Assembly (NCBI GenBank): GCA_009733775.1
Contig: WOGZ01000131.1
Coordinates: 23,186 to 87,185 of the forward strand
Length of the DNA stretch: 64,000 nt
Source: Alectoria sarmentosa
Taxonomy: Eukaryota > Ascomycota > Lecanoromycetes > Lecanorales > Parmeliaceae
Direction: 5' to 3'
Shown here piece by piece: positions 45,019 through 57,048 of this stretch. Every line of letters begins with the position of its first letter. Position 1 is the stretch's first letter. Made by a program: the position numbers and the translations under genes. The notes under the pieces were generated by a model, which saw nothing but the letters and a program-made list of their open reading frames with translations, had not been told where the DNA came from and searched no databases.

Positions 45019-47196
45019 TCATCCTGCATCCTTGTCATGCTCTAGCGTGGCTGCCATCGGACGTGTTTCAGGATGCTGGCCCGCATAAGCTTTGCCTTCC
45101 ACAGGCGGCGAAGCTTCGAAGCTTGTAAAACAGCAATGTCCAATCGCGCACTCTGCTTGACCGCTCACAGCACCCCATAGCACCGGCAAAGTAGCAGCAT
45201 CAATGTCTTCCCTTGGCCGATGACATGCCGCACTGATAGCAGCGCTGCAACTACCTACGAGTGGCATAACAGGTCTGTATCTCCGAAAGCCGTTCAGAAT
45301 GCCAAGTGCAACAACAATAACGCCCAAGATGATGACGGTAATGATGGCTGTACAGCTGTATCCCACAGTAGAGATCGATTCTCGTGTATTTTCCTCTCCA
45401 TCGGAATTGAAGGTTGCCGCTCGTGCAAGAAACAAGCTCTGGGAGACAAGCCAGTGCAAGATTCCAGACAAAACAGTCAACGGAATACTATATTTATAGA
45501 GAAGCTGCAAGCGGTACGTGGAACGTTGATTGCCAACTGGATTTGAGACACGAATAGATTTACGCTCATAGGCGTAATCACTCCATTCGTTTGCCATGAG
45601 CATGCAGGTATAGAGGCCATTATAAGTAAGGAAGAGGAAGGAGAGTAGTGCTTGGGGTGAATTGGCCACCAGAACAATTAGCAGTAGCCCACCGCTGCCG
45701 GGCATATTCCAGGCCACCATTGACTCGGATGTTACAGTGCCGAAGCCCAAGCTCCAAAGGTAAGAAATGCTTCTTGACGCAAGCGCATTATTTCGGAGGC
45801 CTGTGTCTAGAAGAGCGCTAGCCACAATGAGTGTTAAAATGCACAGTATGTTGCATGTCAACCAGCGCCTCCAGCTAGCACTGGAAAACCACTTGTGTCG
45901 TTTCTTCAGGTATGTCCTAGTAGAGTCGTCCCAGTTCTTGGCGGTGAATGTGTATTTGTCCGCTAAACACACATTCCCCGTTGTCAAGTCTCTGTCCTGC
46001 AGAAACGATTCGATGGCATCCCCTATCGTGACCAACGGCGGAGATTTTTGAAGTCGCAATACTAAACATATGCAAAGTGCTTTAATGAAATTTCAGAACA
46101 TCACAATACACATTATAACAAGACTCAGTTGCAGCCGGCAGTGTTCATCAATCGATTTACTTAGACAATATTGAATACGAAGGAAAGAACCTTCAGACCC
46201 ATATTCAGATAAGTCCCAGTTTGAGGAGTACCCAGAAAGGCCGTTAAGGTCACAACCCCAGCCATCTGGCCCTGTCAAATTGACGTAAGCAGAACACAAC
46301 CACCAGTAGGGCTGCCCCAAATTATGAATGGCGTCTCCAATGGAGATATTGGCGCCGACGATCCTCAACGGGTCACTGGCGTTCAAGTTCGAAGTTACAG
46401 CTGATACATCCGAGCGAGCTGACACAAAGGATTGTCCATAGGCTTGCATACATTCCTTGTTGGTCAAATTTTGCTAGTGCGAGGTATTCTGATAAAGATC
46501 AGCGGGAATTAGACCGCTTAGTGGGTTGGTGGCCGTCCAATTTATGCCAATTCCACTTATCAGCTCATCGGACGCGAGGTATGCCGAGTATTCCTAAGAA
46601 GACAGGGTAGAAAATACAGCACTATTGTATAGAAGATGTAATGGTATGCCGGAGAAAGCCAAGAGCCACCAGAGAAGGATCCTGTTCCGTGCTATGCTTC
46701 GTAGATTGCGAACACTGGGCACCCCAATATCGAGCCAGGTGTGGCGGGAATGTGCCCGATCGACCTCCTCGCGCGTTGGGGAGGATAGGCATTGCATACA
46801 ATAGTTGCTAGCGGCCAACAGTATAGTACTCAACACGTTAATAAATAAGTGAAGCCATAAATTGAGATTCTTGGTCTTCTGACAGCTCCCATCTTGGATA
46901 GTTGCAACACCGTTACTTATACCACTCTTCGTGGAAGCTCAGACGGTCAAGGCGATATTGACGATGAGGACCGTTGCGGCAGTCGAAGCGCAGATCATAA
47001 CGCCCACGCGCCAGCCACTGAATTTTGGTCGCCTGGCTTTCGTCCGGCCACAGCCCGACTTCGTGATCGTGAAGCTAGGAGTATTGAGGGACTTCGATAA
47101 CCCTGGCAATGGCGGAGTCCTCGATCTTATAGACGCAGTCTCCGATGGCATGACGGGTGGACCAAGACTACAGCGGATCGTTGAGCAAGGGCACAT
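45019..47196 (-). pseudogene. DUF6536-type fungal membrane protein gene with four in-frame stops
   Basis: One continuous frame of about 726 codons runs from ATG 47,196 to 45,019 and keeps the hallmarks of a fungal multi-pass membrane family (DUF6536). These are RRPKFSGWRVGVMICASTAA near the N-terminus, SNYCMQCLSSPTREEVDRAH, SLGFGTVTSESMVAWNMPG, and LPVLWGAVSGQAECAIGHCC near the C-terminus. Several hydrophobic segments are visible, for example VLIVNIALTV, LLLIVLVANSPQALLSFLFL and AIITVIILGVIVVALGIL. The frame is broken only by four stops: TGA 46,939-46,941, TAG 46,594-46,596, TAG 46,474-46,476 and TGA 46,093-46,095. The first falls where related proteins have Trp. There is no frameshift. I saw no introns that remove the stops. 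The function of the family is unknown to me. Confidence 0.78.
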
Positions 47197-50179
47197 CTGT
47201 TTCGGGAGAAGAACCGTTTACCCTCGTATGTCCGACATATCGACGTCGTCAGTCGTGGTCCGGGGTCGAGCATGTTGGTCGGCACATGACTGTTGATGAG
47301 AAGGCCCAGGCCCAGGGGTCGGGTCGATTGAGGTCTTCGTGGCTAACAAGCTAGATTACTATGCACCTGATATACGAAGTTCGCGGACCTGACTGTTGAG
47401 ATGAATGTGAAAAGAAGGCGGCTTGAAGATAGAAAGCAAAAGCATTTTGCATTTCAGCCTTGCGCGCAGATGCAGCTTTGAACAATATACATTTACTCAC
47501 ATGCATGAGATGCCATCTCAACTAGTAGGTAGCCAGATTTCTTAGGTGGCTGCGCCTCAATCTTTGGTCTGGCGCTTGGAGGGAAGTTTGGCCCATGATT
47601 GCTAGCTTGGGAAGAAGCCCAGATAGCGAGCGAGCTTTCTGTTAGTCGCGACCCAAGATGATTCAGCTGCAGCTGTAACTGTGACTGCAACTGGGTATTA
47701 AATCAGTGGGACGTGTTGCAAATTCACGAGCGGTTGTCGAGATGCCATGTTTGCTTTAAATTCGTGTTCTGGACATGAACCACCGTGACCACCTAGTTTC
47801 TCGGATGCCAAGAGACATCTCACAAAAGGTAACTTCGACTACTCTACACTAGAGTACACTAGTGCATCTTGGCACCGTCGATCCTGTCGATCCTCACTTG
47901 GCTACAGTCAAACATTGCACCCCACTGGTACTCGTACCATCGACGACGACCGGACCATCTATTTCACACCTTGGCCATACGATCACTCATATCTGTCGAG
48001 GAGCTTTGTCCGTGCATGAGGCTGACCATTGTAAACAAGCTCATGCAGGCCGCCTGAATACTGCTCTCCCCTCCTGGCTTCTCCATACAGTCGGTTAGAG
48101 CAGGAAAAGTCTTCTCCCTCCCCTGCCTCCCTGCCTCCACATTGCCACTGCGCTTTCTTTGCTATTTCCCTCTCGCCTTTAACTGCGAGCCCCAGCAGGA
48201 CCAGGCTCGATTCTCAGTTGCTAGACTAGGATTGTGCAAGTGCCAGGGCTTGGGTCTGCGTGGACCTGAGCATGTGGAGCTGTGGCTTGATGCCTGAAAG
48301 CTTCCGAGAGCGGAGAGTAATATAGGGAACAGAGTTAAAGTCACACTTTTTTTTTATTGCTGCAAGCGATCCACGGGATAGCCTTGGTTACCATCGATGA
48401 TCCAAGAATTCCCAGTGGCTAGATGTATCGGCACCAGGTCTCATACTGTACGCGCAAGTTGATAGTGCAGTGCCACCACACGGACCGAACTGCGAAAGTC
48501 ACAGGGTTTTTCTTTCGATAACTTTCTCGTTATAGCACCAGCTCTACCGCTCTGTGCCTCGATCCGTTAATGGAAGATGAGTTCGAAATGTGAAAGCATT
48601 CCGCAACGTGGGACTAGGAGCCGACCAAGGCTCCGAGACTAAGTTTTTTTTTGGAAAGCAATCCAATATAAGGATGGGAAGTAGTTGTATGATTTTCCAA
48701 GTGTTCGAAGCCATGCATTCCGAGAGCCTTGTTCAGTGCTGAACTATTACCCAAAGCCTGCGACCTTTTGAGGCTGTTACTGCGTAAAAGGTGTGAATGA
48801 GACATCACGGTTGTTCTTTGCAGGCCTTTGTCATTCACCTGCTTGGCAATAAGAGCGGATCGAACGGGGCTCCGAAAACCTTGAAGTCTGAAGCTGAGGC
48901 TTCAGTGACAATCGGTCCAAGACCTGTTGCCCCCATTCTGAATACCAATCCCCTCTTTGAACTGCTTCGGAGAAACATTGGTAGGTTGTCCCTCCTCCAG
49001 GTCAGTTGGAGTCACCGATTGCACTTTCTCTTTGGCGAAGACATAACCTAGTAGGCAAGCTGCCAGAAAAATTTGCGGTCTTAATAGCCTGGTTTTTCAA
49101 CTTTCCGTCGTCTTCACATGAACCCAGCTTAGAAACAGCTTTCAGCACATTGACAGAGAAATTTTGATCGTCTTAGTCGAAAACATCAAGACTTGTCTCT
49201 GAGGATTGACATGTCTCTGTCAGAGCATGTGATCGGCGCATAGGAAATTGTTTGGTACTGCAGGAATAGATTCAAAAAGGTAGGACAAGCTTTCCTTCCT
49301 TGTCAGCCACCGTCTCACAGACTCGAAATACCAGTAAGGAAAAGCCTACCTCTCACACTGTATTCGCGATACATTGGACATCAGCAATTAGAGGGGCTCT
49401 AGCAGTTTTGATTCTCTCCCAACCAAGCATCTGCAATCACTTGGAGACAGCAAATTAAGAAGGGAATTCGAGGACGCTTGAGCTGCGTCTTGCTCACGGT
49501 TGTAAGCAACGCCAATCTTCACCCCTCTTCCCCCTCAGTGTAAGCAATAAGTCTATGTTTTACTTTAATAGCTCTTCAGTCATAGAGGCTTTAGGCTTCG
49601 TGGATTGACATCAATTCATCTCCGGAATGCTCGATTTTGATGAACGACCTTGTTGATTGTGCCCTACAGTGGAATAGTTGCTGACCGTAATGGAGCCCAT
49701 ACATTTACCTTCAGCAGACTCACCGCTCGACATAGAGTCATTCTCCCCGGCACTGGAGTTGGCTTCTCCTAAGCTCGAAGCCCGGAGTCTTTATGACGGA
49801 CCGTTCACGGAAGTAGCAGAGGTCGATAAGTCCTCTAAGATTATCACAACTATGACTTAAACTCTCGATCTGAACATTCAGCGCCTGGACTTACAAAGCA
49901 GAAGAGCAGAGTGGCAGCTAGCGGAGGGCTGAAAAAGGTACTACGAGCAAACGATATAGTGTTGGCGCGACAAGCGCGAAATCTGCTCCTAGCCGAAGGC
50001 GATGATGATGTCCGCACACTCCTTCACCGCTCCGTCAAGAAGATTCTTCTCCATCTGAGGCATATCTCTTTTCTTTCTTCTTCGTTCTTGATTGTCTAAT
50101 CGACCAAATAGAACAAGTTCTATTTAAACTCCCACCTCACCTTCTCCTGCACTCAAACAACTTTCCACTCCAACACACC
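47197..50179. other. Gene-poor interval
   Basis: About 3 kb without a supportable gene. A 56-codon frame from ATG 49,690 and a following Leu/Arg/Gln-rich stretch near 49,870-49,960 could be a tiny or decayed gene. I cannot build a convincing exon model. Confidence 0.5.
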
Positions 50180-51434
50180 ATGGATTCGCTTGCGGACCTT
50201 TGGGTGCAGTCCGGCAAGAAACATCAGCGTCTCTATCAAGGTAGCATAGAAGATATCGTCAAAGAGTTGAAGGCTTGGGTGGAGCGTCGCAAGGCCAACA
50301 ACAACGTCATCATGGAACTACACTGGAATACATTTCATGTCATCGACTCCCTTCAAGAGGCTCCCAATCAGCCTGGAGGGTTTCAAGATGGCCAGATTGC
50401 CGCGATTATGACTAGACAGCTCGAGAACCTTGATCGCAACCGGGTAAGTCACTGATCAAGCGTTTGAAGCCTTGACCACTAATTTTAGTCCCAAGGACCT
50501 TGAGAAAGAGAAGAATCGAGAGGCGCTTCTAGCCAATTTCTTCCTCGCAACTCTCAAGCAGCGCGGTACCCGCTGGCCACGGATGCCTCACATCGCGCAA
50601 ACTCAAGCCGATGCCGATGTGTGTGCGTTCCTGGGAACTGTTGATCAAGGCTTCGACGCTAGAACGGAGCTGGAGATCTTGGAAGACAGTACACGTATCA
50701 CCCAGTGGCGAGCTGAGCTGAGAAGAAGAGACGCCATACGTGCGCAGGAGATTGCCAACAATCCAATACCTGGAGTGAACACTCACCCCATTGGAGCTGT
50801 CGGAGGTCGTTTTCGGCAAGAGATTGCCAATGACCCCACGAAATCTACCATGCAAGCTTTCACCGACGCTGCGGACAGTATCATGATTCCAGGTTCCATG
50901 GAGTTCGTTATGGGCCGTAATTCTGCAGGCACTGCTAGCACCCCTAATACTACTGGCCAGACCAATCATGCCACGGCCGAAGATGACCCTACAACTGACG
51001 ATATGGCTGTCTACATGGCCGACACGCTTGGCAACATCAACATAGCTATAGGCCCTTCCTCCAATATTGGGGCCGATACACCCGATGATCTGAACAACGG
51101 TGCGTCTTCTTCATCGAGCAACGCCACCGCCACGCCTGAGATCACCAACGTAGCTCCGGGGGTTTCGTCCAACGCTCCCGCCGACACCCCTGACATCACA
51201 AACATAGCTGCAGGTCCATCATCCAGCACTGCTACGGTGACTGGTACCGGCGATCGGGCCATCCCCGCAGCGGAAGGCCAAGACCAAGGCAGCAAGGCGT
51301 CAAAGGCCAAGAAGAAGAGAGAGGGTAGGAAGAGAGCCAAGGCTGCTCGAGCGCAGGGGGCGGCCGAGAAGGCAGGAACTCCCGTTGGCGATGATGATGA
51401 TGACGACGAGGACGACGGGGGAGAAGTTTCGTAG
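50180..51434 (+). CDS. Hypothetical two-exon protein with acidic C-terminus
   Basis: Exon 1 (50,180-50,443) starts with ATG after a CT/CA-rich leader (…CCAACACACCATGG) typical of expressed fungal genes. It joins exon 2 (50,496-51,434) over a 52-bp intron (GTAAGT, branch CACTAAT, acceptor CCAAG), giving 400 aa. The nearer acceptor TTTTAG at 50,488 would give an immediate stop, so CCAAG is preferred. The N-terminal 150 residues look helical (SIEDIVKELKAWVERRKANN; EALLANFFLATLKQRG). The middle repeats an (A/P)xTP(D/E)ITN(V/I)A(P/A)G motif twice in a Ser/Thr/Ala-rich linker. The end has a basic nuclear-signal-like segment (KAKKKREGRKRAKAAR) followed by poly-Asp. No known domain is recognised. A nuclear location is possible. 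Confidence 0.65.
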
Positions 51435-53711
51435 CTCGTGGATGTTTGAGAGGGTATCGCGACGGCGAAATATCCTCGTCGCCGTCCAGTAACACCATCA
51501 CCCCAAAAGCAGAAGCGTTGCGTGAACCGAATAGGAGATCAGCTCTTGACAGAAAGACGTGCGAGGTACAATCTTAGGATAATGCAAAAGCCCATGATTC
51601 ATCTCAGACTGGTAGAAAGCGCGCATTTTGCTAAGCTCATTGTATTATTATCAGGCATGAGGTTCTCAGCCTAGCAACCATAGCGAAGGACCCCATAGCC
51701 TCATCACCACATTTCCCCAACCCCATTAGGGAATCTCTTCATCTGCCTAGTGACATCAAGGTACTTCCCGTCCGAACGGCCACATATACTCATGTCACTC
51801 CTGTTGCAACAATAACAAAAGTGAGTGTTGTGATGCGCAACAAGAGATGAATATTGGCGCTGGCAGTACCAGCAAGCGAATGCTGAGCTATAGGACTTGC
51901 ATGGCTGTCTGTAGATTAACATCTCTTCACGCCACCCACTGAACCAAACTTCATTGTGCTGTCGATGATTCGTGAATGATTCTGCGTGGCACGTTAAGAG
52001 TTGCCTCCAGGATAGAGTAAAAGCGGAGTACTGCGTAAAGGTTCATAGAGATGTTTGAGACACTATACGAGTGGAAGTCTCGAGTTTGATGGTGTATCGA
52101 CAGGACTGGCAGCTAAAAAATGGCGACTATTATAATGGAACGGGTTTGAAATGACTGTGCTTTTTTGTGGAGGCAATTCGGTTTTCTGGCTTCGAATTGG
52201 TTTTTTCTCAGTGGTTTTTGAAACGATCAGCCAATTCATTTTGGTTGATACTCACAAGCGTGTGCTTGAAAAGATGGAAAGAGGTGAGTGCTGAAGATGT
52301 TCCGTTTCTTTTTGATAGCTTGCCTGGCTGGATGCAGGACTCCGAACTCTTCAGCTACTTCCACCTCAGTCGGATTTGGGCTTGACTTCTCCCCCCTACG
52401 GAGGAAATTTGATCGATCCTCTTACTTGTCATCGACAGAACCTCGCGATACCCGGGTACATGGTGAATTTTTGGTTAGGCTGGCTGCTCAACCATGAGTC
52501 AAGAAGGTATCACGTATACAGCGGTACGATCATTCGCCTGTGTCTGAAATCCGTTGACAGTCCTTGAAGCAGGTAGAGCAAGGGTAGGATAGCTTCCCAA
52601 GAATCCGCCGAGATTTTCAAGAACTTTTTTTTCCATCTAAGCCCAGTTAGAGCCAAATGCTCCGATCAAGGGGGTAACGACCTGAACTCATTGTTCTATC
52701 TCACTGCTAGGAACTTGCCAAAATGCCGTCGAAAGACCTCCAATCGTCCTGGCGCTCGTCTGACCGTCACCCAATCGTAGGGTTCGTAAATTATTGGAAC
52801 ACTTTATATAAAGGTACCGGGATAACGCATGAGGTACCTAGTATAGCAACCATAGCGTATCAGTCGAACTCTTTACGCGATGGGCCTCGCCATACAGGAA
52901 GGCAGGCCTGGATTGCCGTAGTCCCCGAATACGTAAGAGCGGTTGCTAAGCTGCCGGCAATGAGCTATTTCAGTCGCGACGCAAGTAGCCCGAAGACAGT
53001 TATACAATAGAACAGTGCTCGAAGAAGGCGACCATAATTATCCTTCAAGGAAAAGGGTCAGCATGAAGTCTTTCAGTCATGGCAGTCCCAAACATACATG
53101 TACAACATACCAGCCCGGGCCCATACACGGAATATTAGGACCGAGTTGGAGGACGGACTAGGTAGAATTGGAGGCGTGGGGTAATGGAGCTGCATCGGTA
53201 CAAACGTCTACATAGCAACACAACAAGCAAAACGAGGTTCTGCAAAGCAGGATGCGCCATATTCATCTCTTGTAACGGATTTGGCATGCGACGAAAGTTG
53301 GAGTTGGGCATGTGTACTTGGTGTATCCAGAAAATCGCTGTGCGGCAAGGATCCATGGAGACGAATGACAAGACACGGATCAACTCACCCAAAAGTCTTA
53401 GAGTCTTGGGAAATGAATTTTGTGCCCACATGCCAAATTGGAGCATTGTGAATAAAAGTTGACTGGGACATGCTCTGTCAAGGAACATGGGAAGACACAC
53501 AAGGCATCCCCAGGATCCAAAGGGGTACTTCCTTGTCCAGTTGTTGATGCTCAACAATGCGATGCGGTGTTGACGTCTTAAAAAAGTGCCATTGCAGAGG
53601 CACTTGGAGAAGGAGGCTAGACCCACGTTTGCATGCAGAGCCCACATGCTAAAGAACAAAATGCCCTACGTACGCGACGTCAAGAAGTGGATGTCAGGGG
53701 TCCACTCAACA
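51435..53711. other. Gene-poor interval
   Basis: About 2.3 kb. There is a 95-codon frame at 52,723-53,010 with a fair start context (GCCAAAATG) but no recognisable domain. I see nothing else supportable. Confidence 0.5.
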
Positions 53712-53820
53712 CCTTGTGGGAGTAGTAATTCACACCCTTCGGATATCGCACCTGGGTGGTGCGCTATCCGCCTTGTTCCGGGTATCTCTGGAAAGGGGTG
53801 TGAATTACCAGCACACAAGG
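53712..53820. repeat. Nested inverted repeat, MITE-like hairpin
   Basis: The outer arms are CCTTGTGGGAGTAGTAATTC…ACACCC (53,712-53,737) and GGGTGTGAATTAC…CACAAGG (53,796-53,820). They include a perfect 13-bp pair, GTAATTCACACCC with GGGTGTGAATTAC. Inside is a second pair, GGATATCGCACC (53,741-53,752) and GGTGCGCTATCC (53,758-53,769), complementary at 11 of 12 positions. The whole 109 bp could fold into a long stem. It lies about 200 bp upstream of the BLI-3-like gene. Confidence 0.75.
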
Positions 53821-54015
53821 TAAATAATGTGAATTGGCAACTCGTTTCGACATGCCATTCACAAAAAGTAGTCGATGACGAAGTACTCGCGTTGGTTCAA
53901 CGTTCATATCCTTCTTCAAACATATCGAGGTCAATTGAAAATCACTCATTGAAACAAGGTAAGCCTCTCATTTTCTATCTTTCTTACTGCCTCCTCACCC
54001 CTCAATTTTCAGGAA

Positions 54016-54888
54016 ATGCGAGCCGTCATCTTCGGCTCCCTCTCAAAGATAACCACCACCCCACCTTCAACGTCATCATCATCCTTACCTGCTTTCTCGC
54101 TGCTTACTCGTACAAAACCTCCATTAAGACTCTTCCATTCCACCACAAACCTACAGCCTAGCCATCAGATCCGACCACTCTCATCCACACCGCTCTCCAG
54201 CATGTCTTTCAGCAACACCACCGTGCCAGGCGACAAGCCAGCCGATCCCTACAAGGCCGCAAATCTCACAGACCCCGACCTCAAGGAGAAGGTCCAGGAC
54301 TTGGTCAGCTTCATGGAGTCATGCAAGTTCGGGATGATGACCACACGAATTGAGAGCAGTGGTCTCCTCACATCCAGATGCATGGCATTGGCAGCCAAGG
54401 TAGGCCCGCCCGGCCCTCGCCCTCCACGACGCCTGTCGTCCACAAGAACACGGAGTTAATTGCTTGCTCTATCACAGGAAGGAGGCGGCGTCGACCTCCT
54501 TTTCCACACCAACACCGAATCCGGTAAAACTGATGATCTCAAGTCCGAACCCAAGATCAACATCGCCTTCCTCAATTCCACCGGCGAATGGGCCTCCGTC
54601 TCCGGCGAAGCCGATATTGTTACTGATCGTGAAATGATTCGTAAATACTACTCTCCTGCTTTGAAAGCGTGGCTTGGCGACTTGGAGGACGGCAAGCATG
54701 ATGGAGGACCAGAAGACCCGAGGATTGGTGTCATCAAGGTTAAGGCTCTGACGGCAACATACGCAATTGCTACAGGGTCTTCGTTGGGGAGGGGTGCGGC
54801 TATTGTCAAGGGGGCCGTTACCGGTGCAGCGCCGAAGGTCAACAAGTTGAGGGAGATTAGTGAAGAGGAGCTGCAGCAATGTGAGTGA
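54016..54888 (+). CDS. bli-3: BLI-3-like FMN-binding split-barrel protein
   Basis: This resembles the blue-light-inducible protein BLI-3 of Neurospora, a pyridoxamine-5'-phosphate-oxidase-like (general stress protein 26 type) flavin protein. Two exons, 54,016-54,399 and 54,478-54,888, are joined over a 78-bp intron, giving 264 aa. Conserved blocks are FMESCKFGMMTTRI, LTSRCMALAAKEGGGVDLLF, KINIAFLNSTGEWASVSG and YYSPALKAWLGDLEDGKHDG. The first 62 residues are Ser/Thr/Arg-rich with FHSTTNL, which looks like a mitochondrial leader; a shorter form could start at the ATG at 54,202. The end may be spliced again: GTGAGT at 54,884 would extend the protein through a Trp codon, as in relatives ending ELEEW. 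The substrate is unknown. Confidence 0.88.
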
Positions 54889-55204
54889 TGATTCGGCGTC
54901 TCATTCTGTTACCGCCTTGTTGGAGTTCTTCTTCTTCAGGGGCCCTTTTTTCTCGCTGCAGGGCAATCAGAACTCGCAGTTTAGCAAGGCGTACCATGCT
55001 AATCAATTGTGCGTAAGATAGGGCGTCAAGAGAACAGCTAGACAGCAAGCTATGATCTTACGCATGAGCAACGTCTGATAGATAGATAGCCAGCACAAAG
55101 AGGAAACTTGTGTCATTCATTCACTTCCAGAATAGCACCGTGGCTGCAGTTGCACCAGCGGTCTCTGAGTCCGAAAGCCTTCAACCTCCCTTCCAGCCTA
55201 CCTT

Positions 55205-55860
55205 AGCGGAAGGCTATGGGTTTGAAAAACCGTATTTAAACTGTAATTGCTTACGAGACCGCCTTTTAGGCGGTTGCTAAGTAACATATTTATCGTATCG
55301 AAAAATTTATATCACGTCGTTGATCTTCAATAATTCTATTTATAATACGGTAGTAGGTTAGTTTTCACGCATACACGTTTATACAAAAATAATGAATATG
55401 ATCTTATCACCGTTCTCCACCAAAAACCGTCGTAGAACCGTTGTGACACATTGAAGATTGCCAAGTCTGCCAAGCCAAGTACTCGGAAGTATTGCGTATT
55501 GAGAAACATCAACGTTTTTGAAAATTGAAGTTCAGAATTCAACGATTTGAACAATTTTCTCGTGGGGGTGATCTCGCCTATATATGCGTCCATGGTGTGG
55601 GAGTGGGGGTAATGTTGAATGTGAGGGTTCATGAGGAATGCTCACAGGCCGAACCCTATCGGATAAGCCCTGTCGAATAAATATTCGACGTTAATTGTAA
55701 AATACAGTTGGTTAAGCAGGTTTTCGTTTATTCTTGAAATCGTAATACAGGTTTTAACCGTAAATTTAAAACATCGTTTTAGAAACTTCATCGCCTTTAG
55801 GCAGCAACGACTTCTTAAACCTTTATTTTTAGATATCGTAGAATAACCGTGTGACTACCG
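55205..55860. repeat. AT-rich insert with paired GCCT/AGGC hairpins
   Basis: This 650-bp stretch is much more AT-rich and TCG/CGA-rich than its surroundings, like the RIP block at the left end. Near one side is a perfect hairpin, ACCGCCT-TTT-AGGCGGT (55,258-55,274). Near the other is GCCT-TT-AGGC (55,793-55,802). A third palindrome, GTCGAAT-AAAT-ATTCGAC, is at about 55,672-55,689. It may be a RIP-mutated small transposon. A 98-codon minus-strand frame (55,336-55,632) inside has no recognisable domain. Confidence 0.55.
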
Positions 55861-55980
55861 TTCCATCAACTCACAATCCTCCCCTAAGGTACTTCAAAAC
55901 ATTCAACATCAACATTGAACGTATCCCTCCAAACCTCCATACAACAACTGCAACCACAATCCCTAATCATACATTACAAG

Positions 55981-56622
55981 ATGCCTTTTCCTCGTCTCCC
56001 CGTACAAATGACCAACCACGTCAACTCCTATAGACTCAGTGCCAGAATCGATAGTCTCATTGCTGGTCGCTCGCTACCTACGCAAGCCTTGACCAAGCTC
56101 ATGGGCCATGGCAAACGACTGATCGAATACCTCAAGCAGCGGCGTGAGTCTGAAGTCGAGCTATTGAACACGCACCGGCTAATGAGTTGACAGATGTCCA
56201 GAAGCTGATGCTTAAGCTGGCCATGACCTACCTCGCCAGCTTCGCTATCGTGTTCGCGTTCCTCGCAGCCATTGGCTTCGGCCCTCTGGGAGTTGGAGCA
56301 GGTTCGTCTTTTCCCCTTCCTAGGTTTTATACAGACCGTTTGCGAGAATGAAGTGGTCCCTTTACGGCTTCTTCCTGCAACGTTTGGCTGACATTTTGAA
56401 GGCACTCTCGCCGCGGCTTTCCAGTCTGCGGTCTATGGAGGCTTCGTCCCCGCTGGAGGCCTCTTCGCGACTCTGACATCGATGGGCATGCTCGGGACTC
56501 TGACGCCCCTGTTTCTGGGTCTTGCTGCGTTGATTGCGACGCCGGCTACGGCGATGGTGTGGAGATTCTGTTTCCGGCGTTTGCAGAAGAAGAGAATACT
56601 TCCAGACTGCACCCTGAGTTGA
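55981..56622 (+). CDS. IFI6/IFI27-like small membrane protein
   Basis: Three exons, 55,981-56,143, 56,194-56,301 and 56,402-56,622, are joined by introns of 50 and 100 bp (GTGAGT…GACAG with branch GGCTAATG; GTTCGT…GAAG with branch GCTGAC), giving 163 aa. A short amphipathic N-terminus (MPFPRLPVQM… GKRLIEYLKQR) is followed by hydrophobic segments, LAMTYLASFAIVFAFLAAIG and LGTLTPLFLGLAALIATPAT. Between them is GAGTLAAAFQSAVYGG, then AGGLFATLTSMGMLG, which matches the glycine-rich pattern of the Ifi-6-16 (ISG12) family found in animals and some fungi. In animals these proteins sit in mitochondrial or other inner membranes. The role in fungi is unknown. Confidence 0.72.
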
Positions 56623-57048
56623 TGAGCACGCCAATAGGTCCAACCCTGGCTACGATTTCCATTGAAGCATAAATTAGCGAGATTCAGTCTATGGACCCTT
56701 GATAGATCTGGAGTCATTGGTATGATCGGAAAGATCTCTCTTTAGGCGATCGCGCGGGACGTTCTTTCCACGCAAATAGCCCGGCTGTGCCTGTTTGAGT
56801 TTCAACCACGTTTTTGCCAATATGCGACACTAGTTACGCCCATGTGTTTATCTCCTCTTTCTGTTGGATTACTGCGTCAATTTCCTATTTGTCACAGAGC
56901 TTGCCGCGTGCTTTCTGTCCTTTTACCGAGGAAGCATCGGATTCCATGATTTCATTCTTCCTATGTCAATACCATTTTAAGGTCTTCTTCTAGATGTCTG
57001 AATTTCCTGTCTTTTCCTTGGAACGTTTGCTCTCTTTGGCTAGCCAGC
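56623..57048. other. Intergenic, nothing recognised
   Basis: A 426-bp spacer between the IFI-like gene and the secreted-protein gene. It is pyrimidine-rich just before 57,049, as in fungal promoters. Confidence 0.5.

Noticed and set aside
49690..49960. Possible small gene with a Leu/Arg/Gln-rich coiled-coil-like stretch
   Set aside because: The stop after MTTMT-like residues cannot be bridged by a convincing intron, so there is no exon model.
52723..53010. 95-codon frame with a fair start context
   Set aside because: No domain, no neighbour support, and it lies in a gene-poor stretch. It may be real but I cannot support it.
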